Origin: Leptolyngbya sp. PCC 7375
GTDB taxonomy: Bacteria; Cyanobacteriota; Cyanobacteriia; Phormidesmidales; Phormidesmidaceae
Direction: 5' to 3'
NCBI RefSeq assembly: GCF_000316115.1
Contig: NZ_JH993797.1
Coordinates: forward strand, 3,520,486-3,584,485
DNA length: 64,000 nt
Part shown: piece after piece, positions 8,784 to 17,850 of the stretch
How positions within the stretch are numbered: the stretch's first letter is position 1
Layout of the letters: each line of letters begins with the position of its first letter
Made by a program: the position numbers and the translations under genes
Notes under the pieces: generated by a model
What the model was told of the DNA's origin: nothing
Databases searched by the model: none
Seen by the model: only the letters and a program-made list of their open reading frames with translations

Positions 8784-9463
8784 CAAAATGAATCTCCGGA
8801 ACGCAGCCGGTTTTGAATATCGCTAGCTGTCGCCCCTTCATTTAGCCAAAACGCCGCCGCATCAATTCGTTCTCGGGCCCCCAATAAGAACTTACAATAG
8901 GTTTCCCCCATGGAATAGCACTGAATTTCAATACAGCTGAGCTGTTTACGTACCATTTCAGTAAAAAAGCCAGCATACAGTCCTGCATACAGATAGCAGA
9001 CGGGTTTACCCACATCCCCCAACGTGCGTGCAACGGCTGAGTCAAAGAGGTTAATGAACATAAACCCCTGGGTACGATCGGCCATGTCAATTTCCCAACG
9101 GCCCCAGCCTTGGGCTGTAAAGGGCCACCACCAGGTTTCTAATAGAAACATAAGGTTAGCCTGCTGGGGACTAACGTTGTACTCCCGCTCAAACCACTGG
9201 TCAAAAAATAATGAGTCTTGTTTACCCCATTCCAAACCAATGGAGTACATCACAGCTGCTGAGGCGGCTCCCACTTCTTCTTCCAAGCCCTCTAACAAAC
9301 CAATGATGAAATCTTCACTTGTCAGGATATTACGGCTGCCATGCCAGTCAGAAATAGTGCCCTTAGATGCATTGAACTGGAAAAAATCGGCAAACTTATA
9401 GTAGTTGTGTTTATTGGGATATTGCTGACGCAACTTGTGGGCGCCAACCGATGGAATATCCAT
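8783..9463 (-). CDS. V4R-domain protein of the PAP-like cluster (first copy)
   Basis: A 226-residue protein with a V4R fold in the C-terminal half: VCYLYAGLYAGFFTEMVRKQ, then CIEIQCYSMGETYCKFLLG. The GETYCKFLLG motif (acid-rich turn with Cys before the last strand) is diagnostic of V4R domains. The N-terminal half has FFQFNASKGTISDWHGSRNI and a Trp-rich block LETWWWPFTAQGWGRWEIDM. It corresponds to slr0144 of the PAP cluster, which is linked to photosystem II assembly. A tetrapyrrole or other hydrophobic ligand is plausible but not shown. It is translationally coupled to the small gene downstream. Confidence 0.75.
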   Translation of the reverse strand: MDIPSVGAHKLRQQYPNKHNYYKFADFFQFNASKGTISDWHGSRNILTSEDFIIGLLEGLEEEVGAASAAVMYSIGLEWGKQDSLFFDQWFEREYNVSPQQANLMFLLETWWWPFTAQGWGRWEIDMADRTQGFMFINLFDSAVARTLGDVGKPVCYLYAGLYAGFFTEMVRKQLSCIEIQCYSMGETYCKFLLGARERIDAAAFWLNEGATASDIQNRLRSGDSF

Positions 9464-9500
9464 AAGACCTGCTATACATGAGCGTACCTTCAGGGTAACG

Positions 9501-9971
9501 CTATTGCCCTAGCAAAAGTCTAGCCTGGGCCAAAATTGGACAAAATAGCTCTGCTTCCTGCGGTGTTAGATGCTGACGCACTACATCCTGCATAATTTTG
9601 TAGGTAATGTCGCAGCTTTGCTGGGCCTTGAAGGACCGTATGATGGACTGAAACCATAGCAAAAGACGTTCCTCTAATCCTTCTTCGTCAGCTACTAGTA
9701 GCGCATGGGCACAGTAGCGAAATCCTATCACAGCATCCCGCTGCCACTTAGCGCTGAGATCAACTTTGCCCCGCCGGAGCAGTTGAGGGTCAGTAGCCTT
9801 TAGTTTTTGTTTGACCTGTTGAATGATAGCGGTCTCGGCTTTCTGAATTTTTTGATAGGCACTAAACCGTAGACGAGCCGTTTGCAGGTAATTTTGCAAA
9901 AACATTAGCTCTGTGTCGGTGGCATAACGTCCATCAACTTCACGGACAAGGGTTTGAAGCTGGCTAAGCAT
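9501..9971 (-). CDS. Phycobilisome-like globin-fold protein, head of the PAP-like cluster
   Basis: About 156 residues from the ATG at 9971; an upstream in-frame start at 10028 would add a non-conserved leader. The pattern YATDTELMFLQNYLQTARLR-FSAYQKIQKAETAIIQQV, with GFRYCAHALLVADEEGLEER and the C-terminal LTPQEAELFCPILAQARLLL, is the phycobilisome/allophycocyanin-like family found as unpigmented proteins in cyanobacteria. RYCAHALL places a cysteine close to the region where bilins attach in phycobiliproteins, so bilin binding cannot be excluded. It is the first gene of the leftward cluster ending in the kinase. Confidence 0.65.
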   Translation of the reverse strand: MLSQLQTLVREVDGRYATDTELMFLQNYLQTARLRFSAYQKIQKAETAIIQQVKQKLKATDPQLLRRGKVDLSAKWQRDAVIGFRYCAHALLVADEEGLEERLLLWFQSIIRSFKAQQSCDITYKIMQDVVRQHLTPQEAELFCPILAQARLLLGQ

Positions 9972-10089
9972 GGAAATTTTGAGTGGTGAGCAGTGAGTGG
10001 AGCTAGTGCCCTGGAAGTAGCTGGCCAAACATAGACTCTCAACTCAATCTTAGATTTACCAAATTACCAGAGGCAGCCCCTCTAAGTCA

Positions 10090-10434
10090 TTAATAACGGG
10101 GAACGGTATTATCTACTAGGCGAGAGTAGGCATCGATACCACCAGACAGGTTTTTGGTACGCTCAAACCCTTGACGCTGTAGCCACTGACACATCTGGGC
10201 TGAACGAATGCCATGGTGGCACATGACAATGGTTTCAAGACTGGGATCTAAATGGGTAAAGATTTGATCGGCCCAGTCAGCGTATTGACTCAGAGGCAAA
10301 TAGATAAAGTTGGAGAGGTGTGCGATCGCAACTTCCTCTGGCTCTCGAACATCTACCAGCTGTAACTCACCCTCTGCCAGTCGCTGGGCAAAGTCCGGAG
10401 CTGATATTTCCTCAACACCTACAATTCCGTACAT
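10090..10434 (-). CDS. Rhodanese-like domain protein
   Basis: A single rhodanese domain of 114 residues. The active-site loop CHHGIRS, with Cys at about residue 70, is intact, and LVDVREPEEVAIAHL is the usual CH2A-type strand and helix. Such proteins transfer sulfane sulfur or act as sulfur chaperones in the cytoplasm. A good ribosome-binding site (GGAG) lies just before the ATG. It is followed on the same strand by the PAP-like cluster after a 62-base gap to the longest possible start of the next gene. Shared transcription is possible but unproven. Confidence 0.9.
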   Translation of the reverse strand: MYGIVGVEEISAPDFAQRLAEGELQLVDVREPEEVAIAHLSNFIYLPLSQYADWADQIFTHLDPSLETIVMCHHGIRSAQMCQWLQRQGFERTKNLSGGIDAYSRLVDNTVPRY

Positions 10435-10596
10435 AGCTCCTTCCTAATCGCCTGATCGCCTATATCTTCTGATTAGGGTAACGCTTTAATTCTCTGAATT
10501 AAGCTAAATAGCAATAGTTGAGTTCAATGGAAATGATTGACTCAGTACCCAAGCTCACCATATTTGAAGAAATTCTCTACACCTCTAAAATAAAAT

Positions 10597-10630
10597 ATTG
10601 CATAGTTTCACGTCTATGAAACTATGCAAT
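10597..10630 (-). terminator. Rho-independent terminator of the secreted hydrolase gene
   Basis: A perfect 14-bp inverted repeat (ATTGCATAGTTTCA / TGAAACTATGCAAT) with a 6-base loop, five bases beyond the stop at 10635. On the minus strand it is followed by an AT-rich tail. Confidence 0.8.
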
Positions 10631-10634
10631 GGCA

Positions 10635-12947
10635 CTAAGGCAATGGCCATATGGATGGAAACAAACAAGGAGGCAAAAATGCTCGGGGAGCAAGTATGGT
10701 CGCTGACTCCTGTTCTTGAATGCTCTCCATAAAACAACCATATTGGTATTTCACACTGAGGCTTTGAGAAAAAATAGTGTGGGAGTTTTTAATACCATCT
10801 CCCTCATATTGCACCACAATCCCAGTGTAAGGAACGCCTGTTTCACTGATCAAATTGTCAGAAACCGGATAGGACAAGATTCCATCGAATCCCTCTAATG
10901 CTAAAGATGCTTGCATGTCATGCCAAAGTGTAGGCCCTGCTTGTTGAACACCACTCGCCAGAGCCATTGCATTAAAGACTTCTTCAGGGAAATCACTATC
11001 GAACTGCCCAACAGGTTGATAGATCGATCTCACCGGATGATCAGGCAATGGTCGTCTAGCAATCCGAGGCATATATACCATGGGTTCTACCGGCTCCCAA
11101 GAACTTTGTAGTAAACGCAACGCCGGGTACAAATGATTTAGCGGTTCAGAGCGTTTGAGCACCTGCCCTAATAGTCTGCCAATCTCTCGAAAGTCATCTA
11201 CTGTGCAATCACCTGGCAATTCTTCTTCAGGCAAACCTTTCGACAAGAGCTCTTGGCAATAATCAGGCAAAGATCTTGATAAAGCCTCCTGACGCTGATC
11301 GGAATTTGTCAAAATGGAAAACAATAAAGCCCAAAAGCCTCCTGAACCAGTGGGAACAACAGCTTTAATTTTTGGCTCAACCGCTGCCATCATCACGGCA
11401 TATTGGGCCCCTTGCGATTGCCCCAAAGCAATGACTGAATCCGTTTGTAGACGAAAATGAGTTTCTCCCACAGGTAACGAGGGACCTTCACAACCGGCTA
11501 GTGCTTCGGCTGGAATCTGTAAACGCTCCAAAGCTGACAGCAAAAGACGTTGCTCAATCACTCCCTGGCGAAAGGTATCGCGATAGGCAGAGAGATTAAC
11601 TGGATTCAAATATATCCGACCATCCAACAACTCAGAAAAAACAACCGCTGAAACATTATCAAGACGTTCTGGATTCAGCGGTAATGCACTGCCCACTGAG
11701 GCAAACCCATGACGACCCACTACATCAGCAGGTCCTCGATCGGGCAATCGATTCAGCTCCGGTGCTGGTCTTTGATTCAGCAATCGATGGACGTCAGGTC
11801 TGGGGACGGGTCCTCGATCGACCACTTGGGTACTCAGCCCAGCAGTACCGTGGTAGTAAGCGACCAATGGATAGCCCTCTGGTGGCATCGGCGTTCTTGG
11901 CAACGTAATTACCAAAGGAACAGTTTGATAACGTTGGCGTTTTAGGTGGCCACTGGCATCAAACACAAACAGACCTTCTTGCTCTTCAGAAAAGAAGTAG
12001 GGTGGAAAGCCTTTTTGGAATTGGGGTAGTTTTATCCTGGCAGTAAATTTGCAGTAGTCAAGATCCGAGATAACGTGATTGGGATCATACGCGAATGAGC
12101 GCACATCAGGACGGTACTGCGCTAAGACTTGATTAGAAAGGTTGGCCATGGCAGCCACCACATCACCCGTGGTAAACACCGTGGCAACCACTACGCTCTC
12201 TCGATCAACACCTAGTTGGTCAAGCGTTTCCCACAGAGGCTTATAGAGAAGGTAGGCCAGGAACTTGCGTCTCATTTGCCCTTGAGGAATATCACCTTTT
12301 CTCAGTTGGGCAAAGATGTCGGTGGTCTTTAGCGCTTGGCCATTAATATCCTTTAGGGAATCTTGCACCACATAGGCATACCGGCGATTGGGTTTGAGAA
12401 CAATGCCCGGATAGGGAGAGACTGCTAGTAAATGTTCAGGCACGTAATAGGGGTCAGGTTCCGGAGTGGTGGCAACGATGGGAAACAGGCGACCCCGTTC
12501 TGGCGAGTTGCGATCGATATCGATCAAGAGAATAGGAGAATCGCTGTCAGCTGGGATCAGGTCATCAATATTGAGGGGTGCGAGGGGTTGATTGAAACGA
12601 AAATAGCCTGCAGCAGTGGTAGGAAATCCAGGGCGATCGCTAGCGATGCTTTTTAGGCGCTTAAATAGACCAACACCATGTTTTGAGAAAACAGGAAACC
12701 CTGACAGATCAGGTTGTCCATTTTCATCGAGACGAAAATCTGAGGGGTAGGGCAGGTTATAGAATTCTGCTTGCTCTTGGAGATCAGCGTTGAGGTCAAA
12801 GGTGGCAATTGTAGCACCTGGTGTTTCTGCCAAGACACTGGCTTGGGGCAGTTTTGAGGTGATGCAGAAAAGGCTAAAAGCGAGGGTGGGAATTAACCCT
12901 ATTTTGCGCCAATATTGGAGGTATTTAGGAAACACTGATGATTTCAT
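10635..12947 (-). CDS. Large exported alpha/beta-hydrolase-like protein
   Basis: A 770-residue protein starting with a signal peptide (IGLIPTLAFSLFCITSKLPQ then ASVLAET). The block FYNLPYPSDFRLDENGQPDL-SGFP is typical of a class of secreted bacterial lipase-like proteins with an N-terminal beta domain. The central VAYYHGTAGLSTQ would be the oxyanion-hole strand (HGxx). GQSQGAQYAVM at about residue 507 is a nucleophile elbow of the GxSxG type. The acid and His of the triad are not certain; H719 region LWHDMQ is one option. It is a single-gene unit closed by its own terminator. Substrate unknown, perhaps an ester or polyester. Confidence 0.65.
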   Translation of the reverse strand: MKSSVFPKYLQYWRKIGLIPTLAFSLFCITSKLPQASVLAETPGATIATFDLNADLQEQAEFYNLPYPSDFRLDENGQPDLSGFPVFSKHGVGLFKRLKSIASDRPGFPTTAAGYFRFNQPLAPLNIDDLIPADSDSPILLIDIDRNSPERGRLFPIVATTPEPDPYYVPEHLLAVSPYPGIVLKPNRRYAYVVQDSLKDINGQALKTTDIFAQLRKGDIPQGQMRRKFLAYLLYKPLWETLDQLGVDRESVVVATVFTTGDVVAAMANLSNQVLAQYRPDVRSFAYDPNHVISDLDYCKFTARIKLPQFQKGFPPYFFSEEQEGLFVFDASGHLKRQRYQTVPLVITLPRTPMPPEGYPLVAYYHGTAGLSTQVVDRGPVPRPDVHRLLNQRPAPELNRLPDRGPADVVGRHGFASVGSALPLNPERLDNVSAVVFSELLDGRIYLNPVNLSAYRDTFRQGVIEQRLLLSALERLQIPAEALAGCEGPSLPVGETHFRLQTDSVIALGQSQGAQYAVMMAAVEPKIKAVVPTGSGGFWALLFSILTNSDQRQEALSRSLPDYCQELLSKGLPEEELPGDCTVDDFREIGRLLGQVLKRSEPLNHLYPALRLLQSSWEPVEPMVYMPRIARRPLPDHPVRSIYQPVGQFDSDFPEEVFNAMALASGVQQAGPTLWHDMQASLALEGFDGILSYPVSDNLISETGVPYTGIVVQYEGDGIKNSHTIFSQSLSVKYQYGCFMESIQEQESATILAPRAFLPPCLFPSIWPLP

Positions 12948-13099
12948 CCCGATTTGTATGGCACCTTCCTCAGTAGTATACGTGGTAGCACCCTTGGGTC
13001 AATGGGATAGAGAAATCAAGCAATAATCTGATACAAAACAACGATTAGAAGATATTAATCCAATCCGATTAATTCTCTTTGAGGCTTCATACTTTTATC

Positions 13100-14131
13100 T
13101 CAATCAAACTCGGCATATTGGGGTGGGCTAGCACCAACTCTTGCGGTCACTTTGGGATATTTCCCTTTAGGTGCTTTCTCTTTAATATCCATCACCGCAA
13201 TCTGATGCCACCAGTCATCCCCAAAATCAAACCAGTAGCCAAAGAAGTCTCCTTGAGATAGTCCTAACGAGGCTAGCTTAGCTTTAGCGACATCATTGAC
13301 GGAACTAGTTTCGCCCGGCATTTTAAGTCCATACCTTGTTGCATTAGGATCATTCGGCCCCCGTCCCCCCAGCTGAAACTCATAGAGATGTTCTTCTTCT
13401 CGATCAAAGGCACTAAATAAAATCCGATGCAGGTCCTGGAGGGTTTGTCTGCCATTAATTTCAATGGTTCGTGAGATCTCAGGATTTGCTTCTATAAACT
13501 CGTCTGTTACTGGCCCAGCAATGATAACGACATATAAAACAAACAATGTTTCATCAGATTGCTTCGTTGCTTCTGTTTTACTGTGGATTGGCGTCGAAGC
13601 ATCTACCTGAGCATCCTCCTCACTATCAGGGAGATAGGGAATCAAGCCTTTAGCAAATGCTTCTTCTTGAATATGTCTGGGCATTGAGCGGGCATCTACT
13701 AAAAACCCATTCACCGAAATCATCCAGGCCATGAGATTGTCGTCTAACTTACTGGAGAGACACCAGTTAGGATCCATCTGATGTGTGTTGAGGGTATCGC
13801 GCACCAGTTTTGACTTTGCCTGTCCAGTGCTGCTACTTACCCCAAAGGCTTTATATAAATCCTTGGCACTGATATGTGGGTCTTGGGACGGATCAAACAA
13901 AAAGTTGACCATGCCGATAGCATGGGTAATGCCACAGGCCCACGTTTTATCACGGCCTTTAGCCAACGGAGACGGTCGTTTACGACAAAGGGCAGCAACG
14001 GCATAGCGAATGAACTGAGCATATTCATCATTCAAATGCTGTTTAGCAAAATCATCGGTAATGGCCACAATGCTGTCGAACTTTGCCTGCATTGACTTGG
14101 GTACGGTTTCCGACTTTTTGACCTTTGCCAT
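13100..14131 (-). CDS. Plasmid pRiA4b ORF-3-like / DUF6398 protein
   Basis: A 343-residue two-domain protein. Residues about 10-150 resemble DUF6398 (AVAALCRKRPSPLAKGRDKT-WACGITHAIGMVNFLFD). Residues about 195-343 match the pRiA4b ORF-3-like domain: TIEINGRQTLQDLHRILFSA-FDREEEHLYEFQLGG, then FGDDWWHQIAV. This domain is common on mobile elements and chromosomes and has no settled function. A basic, Lys-rich N-terminus precedes it. It is transcribed away from the 14261 gene across a 129-base shared promoter region. Confidence 0.8.
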   Translation of the reverse strand: MAKVKKSETVPKSMQAKFDSIVAITDDFAKQHLNDEYAQFIRYAVAALCRKRPSPLAKGRDKTWACGITHAIGMVNFLFDPSQDPHISAKDLYKAFGVSSSTGQAKSKLVRDTLNTHQMDPNWCLSSKLDDNLMAWMISVNGFLVDARSMPRHIQEEAFAKGLIPYLPDSEEDAQVDASTPIHSKTEATKQSDETLFVLYVVIIAGPVTDEFIEANPEISRTIEINGRQTLQDLHRILFSAFDREEEHLYEFQLGGRGPNDPNATRYGLKMPGETSSVNDVAKAKLASLGLSQGDFFGYWFDFGDDWWHQIAVMDIKEKAPKGKYPKVTARVGASPPQYAEFD

Positions 14132-14260
14132 CTGAAGTGCCCCCTGTCTTTCTCCTACAACGCTTATTATTGCTCCGTATTAAAACATTCAGGCTTAGAT
14201 ACAGGAACATATAAGGATTGCGATAGCATATTACCAAGGTTTACCTGTCAACGGCTTGCT

Positions 14261-15694
14261 ATGTCTCCATTTCTAGAAGATTTCGATCAATGGTACGAAC
14301 ACTTTAGTGTAGCGTCTCCCCAAGAGCAATATCAGCTTTTGCTAGAGGTTATTTCTCAACCCATTCCTTTAGATTTTGCGATCAAGGAAGATATCACCTC
14401 CTTGTTAATAGATGTGCAAGGTTTGTTGGAGGGGAGCAATTTGATTGATCAGGCATTAGTCTTCACAGAAACTTTTCAACAGCAGCAGCCTGAGCTATAC
14501 CAGCAAGAGTTCTATTATTTTGACAATTTTCCGATTCGGGTAGCTCTTTTTAACCAAGAGGTAGAATCCATTGACCAGGCCTTGGCTCGTTATCAGCAAG
14601 AGCCGGTTAAAAGTATTGATTCGCTTTTGCCCATGCTGGATGATCTGCGCTTTTATGATGCCCGAGACCAGGCGGTTGAGATTAGCCGCGCTGTTTATAC
14701 TCCTGTAGCTACTTCTAGAGGCTTGTTGGGTGGTTCAGAAGATGATTTTGGGGCGGTTGTTATTACTGATTTATTGGAGCAAGCCTATCAACAGATCCAG
14801 CAAGGCAATCCAGTTGATTGGGAATCTTGGGGACAAGAAGCTAAACCGTTTAGCTTTGAAAATACACCGAAATTGCGACAGGAAATCGCTCAAAACATAT
14901 CTGGTCAGGTGATTGGCGGTCCTGAGATCATCACTTTGTTTCAACAGGACCCCAGCGCACTCTTTCCTCAATTATCACTGCGATTCAATATACAGATGGC
15001 TAACCAATATCAGTTAAGTTTTGTCTGTAGTCAGTCTATTTGGTCCGCAGTCATGAGTTTTTTAGAAGAACGAGAGCTGTCTAAAAAACAACTCTCCCAT
15101 CCAGGTTATTTCTTTGGTCTCAATGCAAAGGAACTGGATCGTTATGTAGGTGGGCTGATCGGAGGCTTTCTATCGTCCTATCAGTCGAAGGGATTTGCAA
15201 CGCTGTGGGGAATTCCCCATGTGTATGACTTTTTGCGCACGGCAGGGGTGATTACAGACTCTGTTTATGAGTCGGCCATCCAGGTTTCAACTGACCTCCA
15301 AGCAATGTTGCTCAAGCATTGGCCGGGACCTCTCTGGCGGTATAGCTTTATCCATCGTTGGGGTAAACCAGCCTGTCAAACAGAGGCAGACTTTGAGACT
15401 GAGGCTAAACGGTTTGCTGACACGTTTAATCAGTCTGAACCGTTGAGCACTGAGCCCTCCGAAAAGCCGGATTGGGAAGCCAAACTCTCAGATGTAGTCG
15501 AAAAAGCAGCTCAAAGAATGGCGTCGGATCAAGCGACTAAGGAGAAGCCTCTACCCGTTCAAGAACCTGCTGAGCCTTCACCTGCAAAGCCCTTTAAGTC
15601 TGCGAAGTCTCGTAAGTCTCCATTACAAGAAGTCAAGGCATTGGGTAAGAAAAGTAAAGGGGCTAAAAAGAAAAAGAAAGGCAAAGGATTTTAG
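14261..15694 (+). CDS. Uncharacterised protein with Lys-rich tail
   Basis: A 477-residue soluble protein with no family recognised. The first 190 residues are acidic and helix-rich with repeated aromatic/Gln patterns (YQQEFYYFDNFPIRVALF); they could be a helical-repeat fold. The middle contains PGYFFGLNAKELDRYVGGLI-GGFLSSYQSKGF. The last 90 residues are low complexity, Pro/Ser/Ala/Lys-rich, ending KKSKGAKKKKKGKGF, a strongly basic tail suggestive of nucleic-acid or membrane-surface contact. It is divergent from the pRiA4b-like gene and followed by a Uma2 gene. It lies at the entry to the accessory region. Confidence 0.6.
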   Translation: MSPFLEDFDQWYEHFSVASPQEQYQLLLEVISQPIPLDFAIKEDITSLLIDVQGLLEGSNLIDQALVFTETFQQQQPELYQQEFYYFDNFPIRVALFNQEVESIDQALARYQQEPVKSIDSLLPMLDDLRFYDARDQAVEISRAVYTPVATSRGLLGGSEDDFGAVVITDLLEQAYQQIQQGNPVDWESWGQEAKPFSFENTPKLRQEIAQNISGQVIGGPEIITLFQQDPSALFPQLSLRFNIQMANQYQLSFVCSQSIWSAVMSFLEERELSKKQLSHPGYFFGLNAKELDRYVGGLIGGFLSSYQSKGFATLWGIPHVYDFLRTAGVITDSVYESAIQVSTDLQAMLLKHWPGPLWRYSFIHRWGKPACQTEADFETEAKRFADTFNQSEPLSTEPSEKPDWEAKLSDVVEKAAQRMASDQATKEKPLPVQEPAEPSPAKPFKSAKSRKSPLQEVKALGKKSKGAKKKKKGKGF

Positions 15695-15752
15695 TGGATA
15701 GCTAAAATTATCGGTTTAACTTACATTTGAGCTAGCACACGAGGGCAAAGCG

Positions 15753-16361
15753 ATGACGATTGCCACATCTAAACCGAAAACCTACACAGCTGAAGAGTAC
15801 CTGGCTCTGGAAGTGGAGTCCGAGCTGCGCCATGAATACCAGGCTGGAGAAATTGTAGAAATGACAGGGGGTACACCTGCGCATAATAAGCTATCGAGTG
15901 CGTTGAATGCACTACTGTGGTTTGGGTTACGGAAGAAACCTTATACGGTGTTTGTGACGGATCAGCGGTTATGGATCCCAGCGGTTGACCTATACACGTA
16001 TCCGGATGTGATGGTGGTCGCGGATCCACTTGGGCTGAAACCAGGACGTAAGGATACGGTTATTAATCCGATCTTGATTGCTGAAACTCTCTCACGATCG
16101 ACTCAAAACTATGATCGCGGCGATAATTTTGTTCACTATCGCACTATTGACTCATTTCAAGAATATGTATTGATTGATCAGTATCGTCCTTTTGTTGAAC
16201 ACCATGTTAAGCAATCCGAGCATCAGTGGTTATTGACGGAGCATCAGGGGTTAGATACCTCTTTTTCATTGGTATCGGTGCCCGTTGAGATTGCCCTGGC
16301 TGATTTATATGAAGAGATTGAGTTTGAGTCTGCTGAGGAGAGTAATAGTGAGGTAGGTTGA
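15753..16361 (+). CDS. Uma2 family (DUF820) nuclease-like protein
   Basis: A 202-residue Uma2/DUF820 protein, a PD-(D/E)XK-type fold that is hugely expanded in cyanobacteria and of unproven cellular role. Visible are the N-terminal YTAEEYLALEVESELRHEYQ-AGEIVEMTGGTPAHN, the catalytic-type TYPDVMVVADP strand, and ILIAETLSRSTQNYDRGDNF, where Asp and Glu would bind metal. It ends with an acidic tail. Start ATG at 15753. It lies 58 bases after the Lys-rich gene on the same strand. Confidence 0.88.
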   Translation: MTIATSKPKTYTAEEYLALEVESELRHEYQAGEIVEMTGGTPAHNKLSSALNALLWFGLRKKPYTVFVTDQRLWIPAVDLYTYPDVMVVADPLGLKPGRKDTVINPILIAETLSRSTQNYDRGDNFVHYRTIDSFQEYVLIDQYRPFVEHHVKQSEHQWLLTEHQGLDTSFSLVSVPVEIALADLYEEIEFESAEESNSEVG

Positions 16362-16632
16362 CTCGCTCTAAGTACCTGAATGACGCCCATTTGGACACCC
16401 GTAAAATGGTCATCCATGGATTTTGCAACAATGGTAAATGCACTTGGGGAATCTGTAGTGAGGAGGATACTCCAGTTCATTTAAGATTGATATGTCAGGG
16501 CTTTTGCAAGCCTGATGCTTTGCCATAATTAATCAATCGATTTGAATTAAAGTTGTCTCCTCTTAGAGAACACTCACCATGGCTAAAAAGTTGCAAGGCA
16601 ATCACCCTTAGAAGACTTGTTTAACGATCTTA

Positions 16633-17658
16633 TAGCGTTTCCCATGCAGATAAGGTAGAACTTTAGTATTGCTCAACAGTTTGATTATGTGACGTTATGA
16701 AGCCGTATTCAATTGACTTGCGTCAGAAAATTGTGGACTCCTATCTTGCTGGTGGGATTTCTCAACGTAAACTGGCAGAACACTTCAGAGTGGCTCCCAG
16801 CTTTGTGGGTAAATTGCTCAAGCAATATCGAGACACGGGCAGTGTTGCCCCCAAAGTCCGTACTCAGCAAACGCCGCCAAAACTTAATCCAGAGCAATTA
16901 GCAATCCTTGAACAATTGGTTCAGGATCATAATGATGCGACCCTAGCAGAATTACGTGAGCAACTCCATGAAGCCACTGGAGTGCTCATTGGCCGGTCCA
17001 CTGTAGACCGCATGGTAAAACGGCTGAATTTGACCCTTAAAAAAACACTACATCCCAGTGAAAAGGAAAGCGACCGTGTCCAGCGTAAACGCTTTGAATA
17101 CTGGCAATTAGTACAGGGGATTCTAGCCAAAGACCTGATTTTTATCGATGAAGCCGGGATCAACCTGGCGATGACTCGTTGTTTGCCAGAGCCCCGAAAG
17201 GCCAACGAGCCCATGGCCAACGTCCGAGTAAGCGAGGGAAAAATGTGTCGTTAATCGGAGCCATTAGCCTGAATCGTGTGATTACTCAACTACCGATTCT
17301 GGGGCAGTCGATGGTATTACCTTCGAGGCCTTCATACTCCCAAAAGCTGGTGCCCAAGTTATGGCAAGGCGCTTGTGTCATCCTAGACAACTGTAAGATC
17401 CATCTCGGAAAAGATGTTGAGGCCATGATTCAAGCGGCTGGAGCTCGACTAATTTATCTGCCGCCTTACTCTCCTGACTTTTCACCGATTGAAAACTGTT
17501 GGTCTAAGATCAAGGCACGGTTACGGGCTATCGGGGCAAGAACCTATCCTGACTTAGAGCAAGCTCTTGATGACGCCTTTGAAAGTGTGTCATTAGAAGA
17601 TCTTTTAGGCTGGTTTACACATTGCTGTTATTGCACCTCACTAGACTAGGAAACGCTA
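16633..17658 (+). mobile_element. IS630-family element, degraded transposase
   Basis: A 1026-bp element with 10-bp perfect terminal inverted repeats (TAGCGTTTCC / GGAAACGCTA). It is bounded by TA on both sides (16631-16632 and 17659-17660), the target duplication expected for IS630. The transposase inside is out of frame in several places. It interrupts a small gene. Confidence 0.85.
16697..17649 (+). pseudogene. IS630 transposase with frameshifts
   Basis: The N-terminal part (16697 to about 17178) has a helix-turn-helix (SYLAGGISQRKLAEHFRVAP) and the first catalytic Asp in FIDEAGINLAMTR. From about 17179 the homologous protein continues in the -1 frame (FARAPKGQRAHGQRPSKRGK). The stretch at about 17300-17335 then reads as the conserved GAVDGITFEAFI only in yet another frame, before returning for ACVILDNCKIH (second Asp) and SPIENCWSKIK (Glu). 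All DDE residues can be found, but at least three indels separate them. No run of A suitable for programmed slippage sits at these sites, so decay is likelier than recoding. Confidence 0.75.
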
Positions 17659-17850
17659 TATGAAGGATAAAAAAGCAATCGTTAAACGAGATCTGAATAA
17701 CTTGATCGATGAAATGATAGCCCGAAAATTAGAGCTATTTCCCAACAACCAACGTTATATCCTTGATTTTCAATTGGAAGATGCTGGAAATCAGTTTCAT
17801 CTATCAGTAGCGTCAACGTTGGCACCGTCATCCTGACAAGCTGAACCAGC

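Larger units (their letters stand above)
16580..17836 (+). pseudogene. Small gene split by an IS630 element
   Basis: The sequence after the IS reads MKDKKAIVKRDLNNLIDEMI ... up to a TGA at 17834-17836. Removing the IS and one TA copy joins this to the upstream codons ttg ttt aac gat ctt, giving ...LEDLFNDL-MKDKKAIVKRDL without a break. An ATG at 16580 (MAKKLQGNHP) would start the same protein if one C were restored in the CCC run at 16605-16607. The ancestral product would have about 76 residues, highly charged and helical, family unknown. The downstream half alone (17660-17836, 58 residues) is still open and starts with ATG made at the junction. Confidence 0.55.

Noticed and set aside
17039..17045. 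Run of seven A in the 16.7-kb IS630 copy as a programmed frameshift site
   Set aside because: The correct protein continues in the same frame past this run (LKKTLHPSEKES), so no shift is needed there. The breaks lie further downstream.
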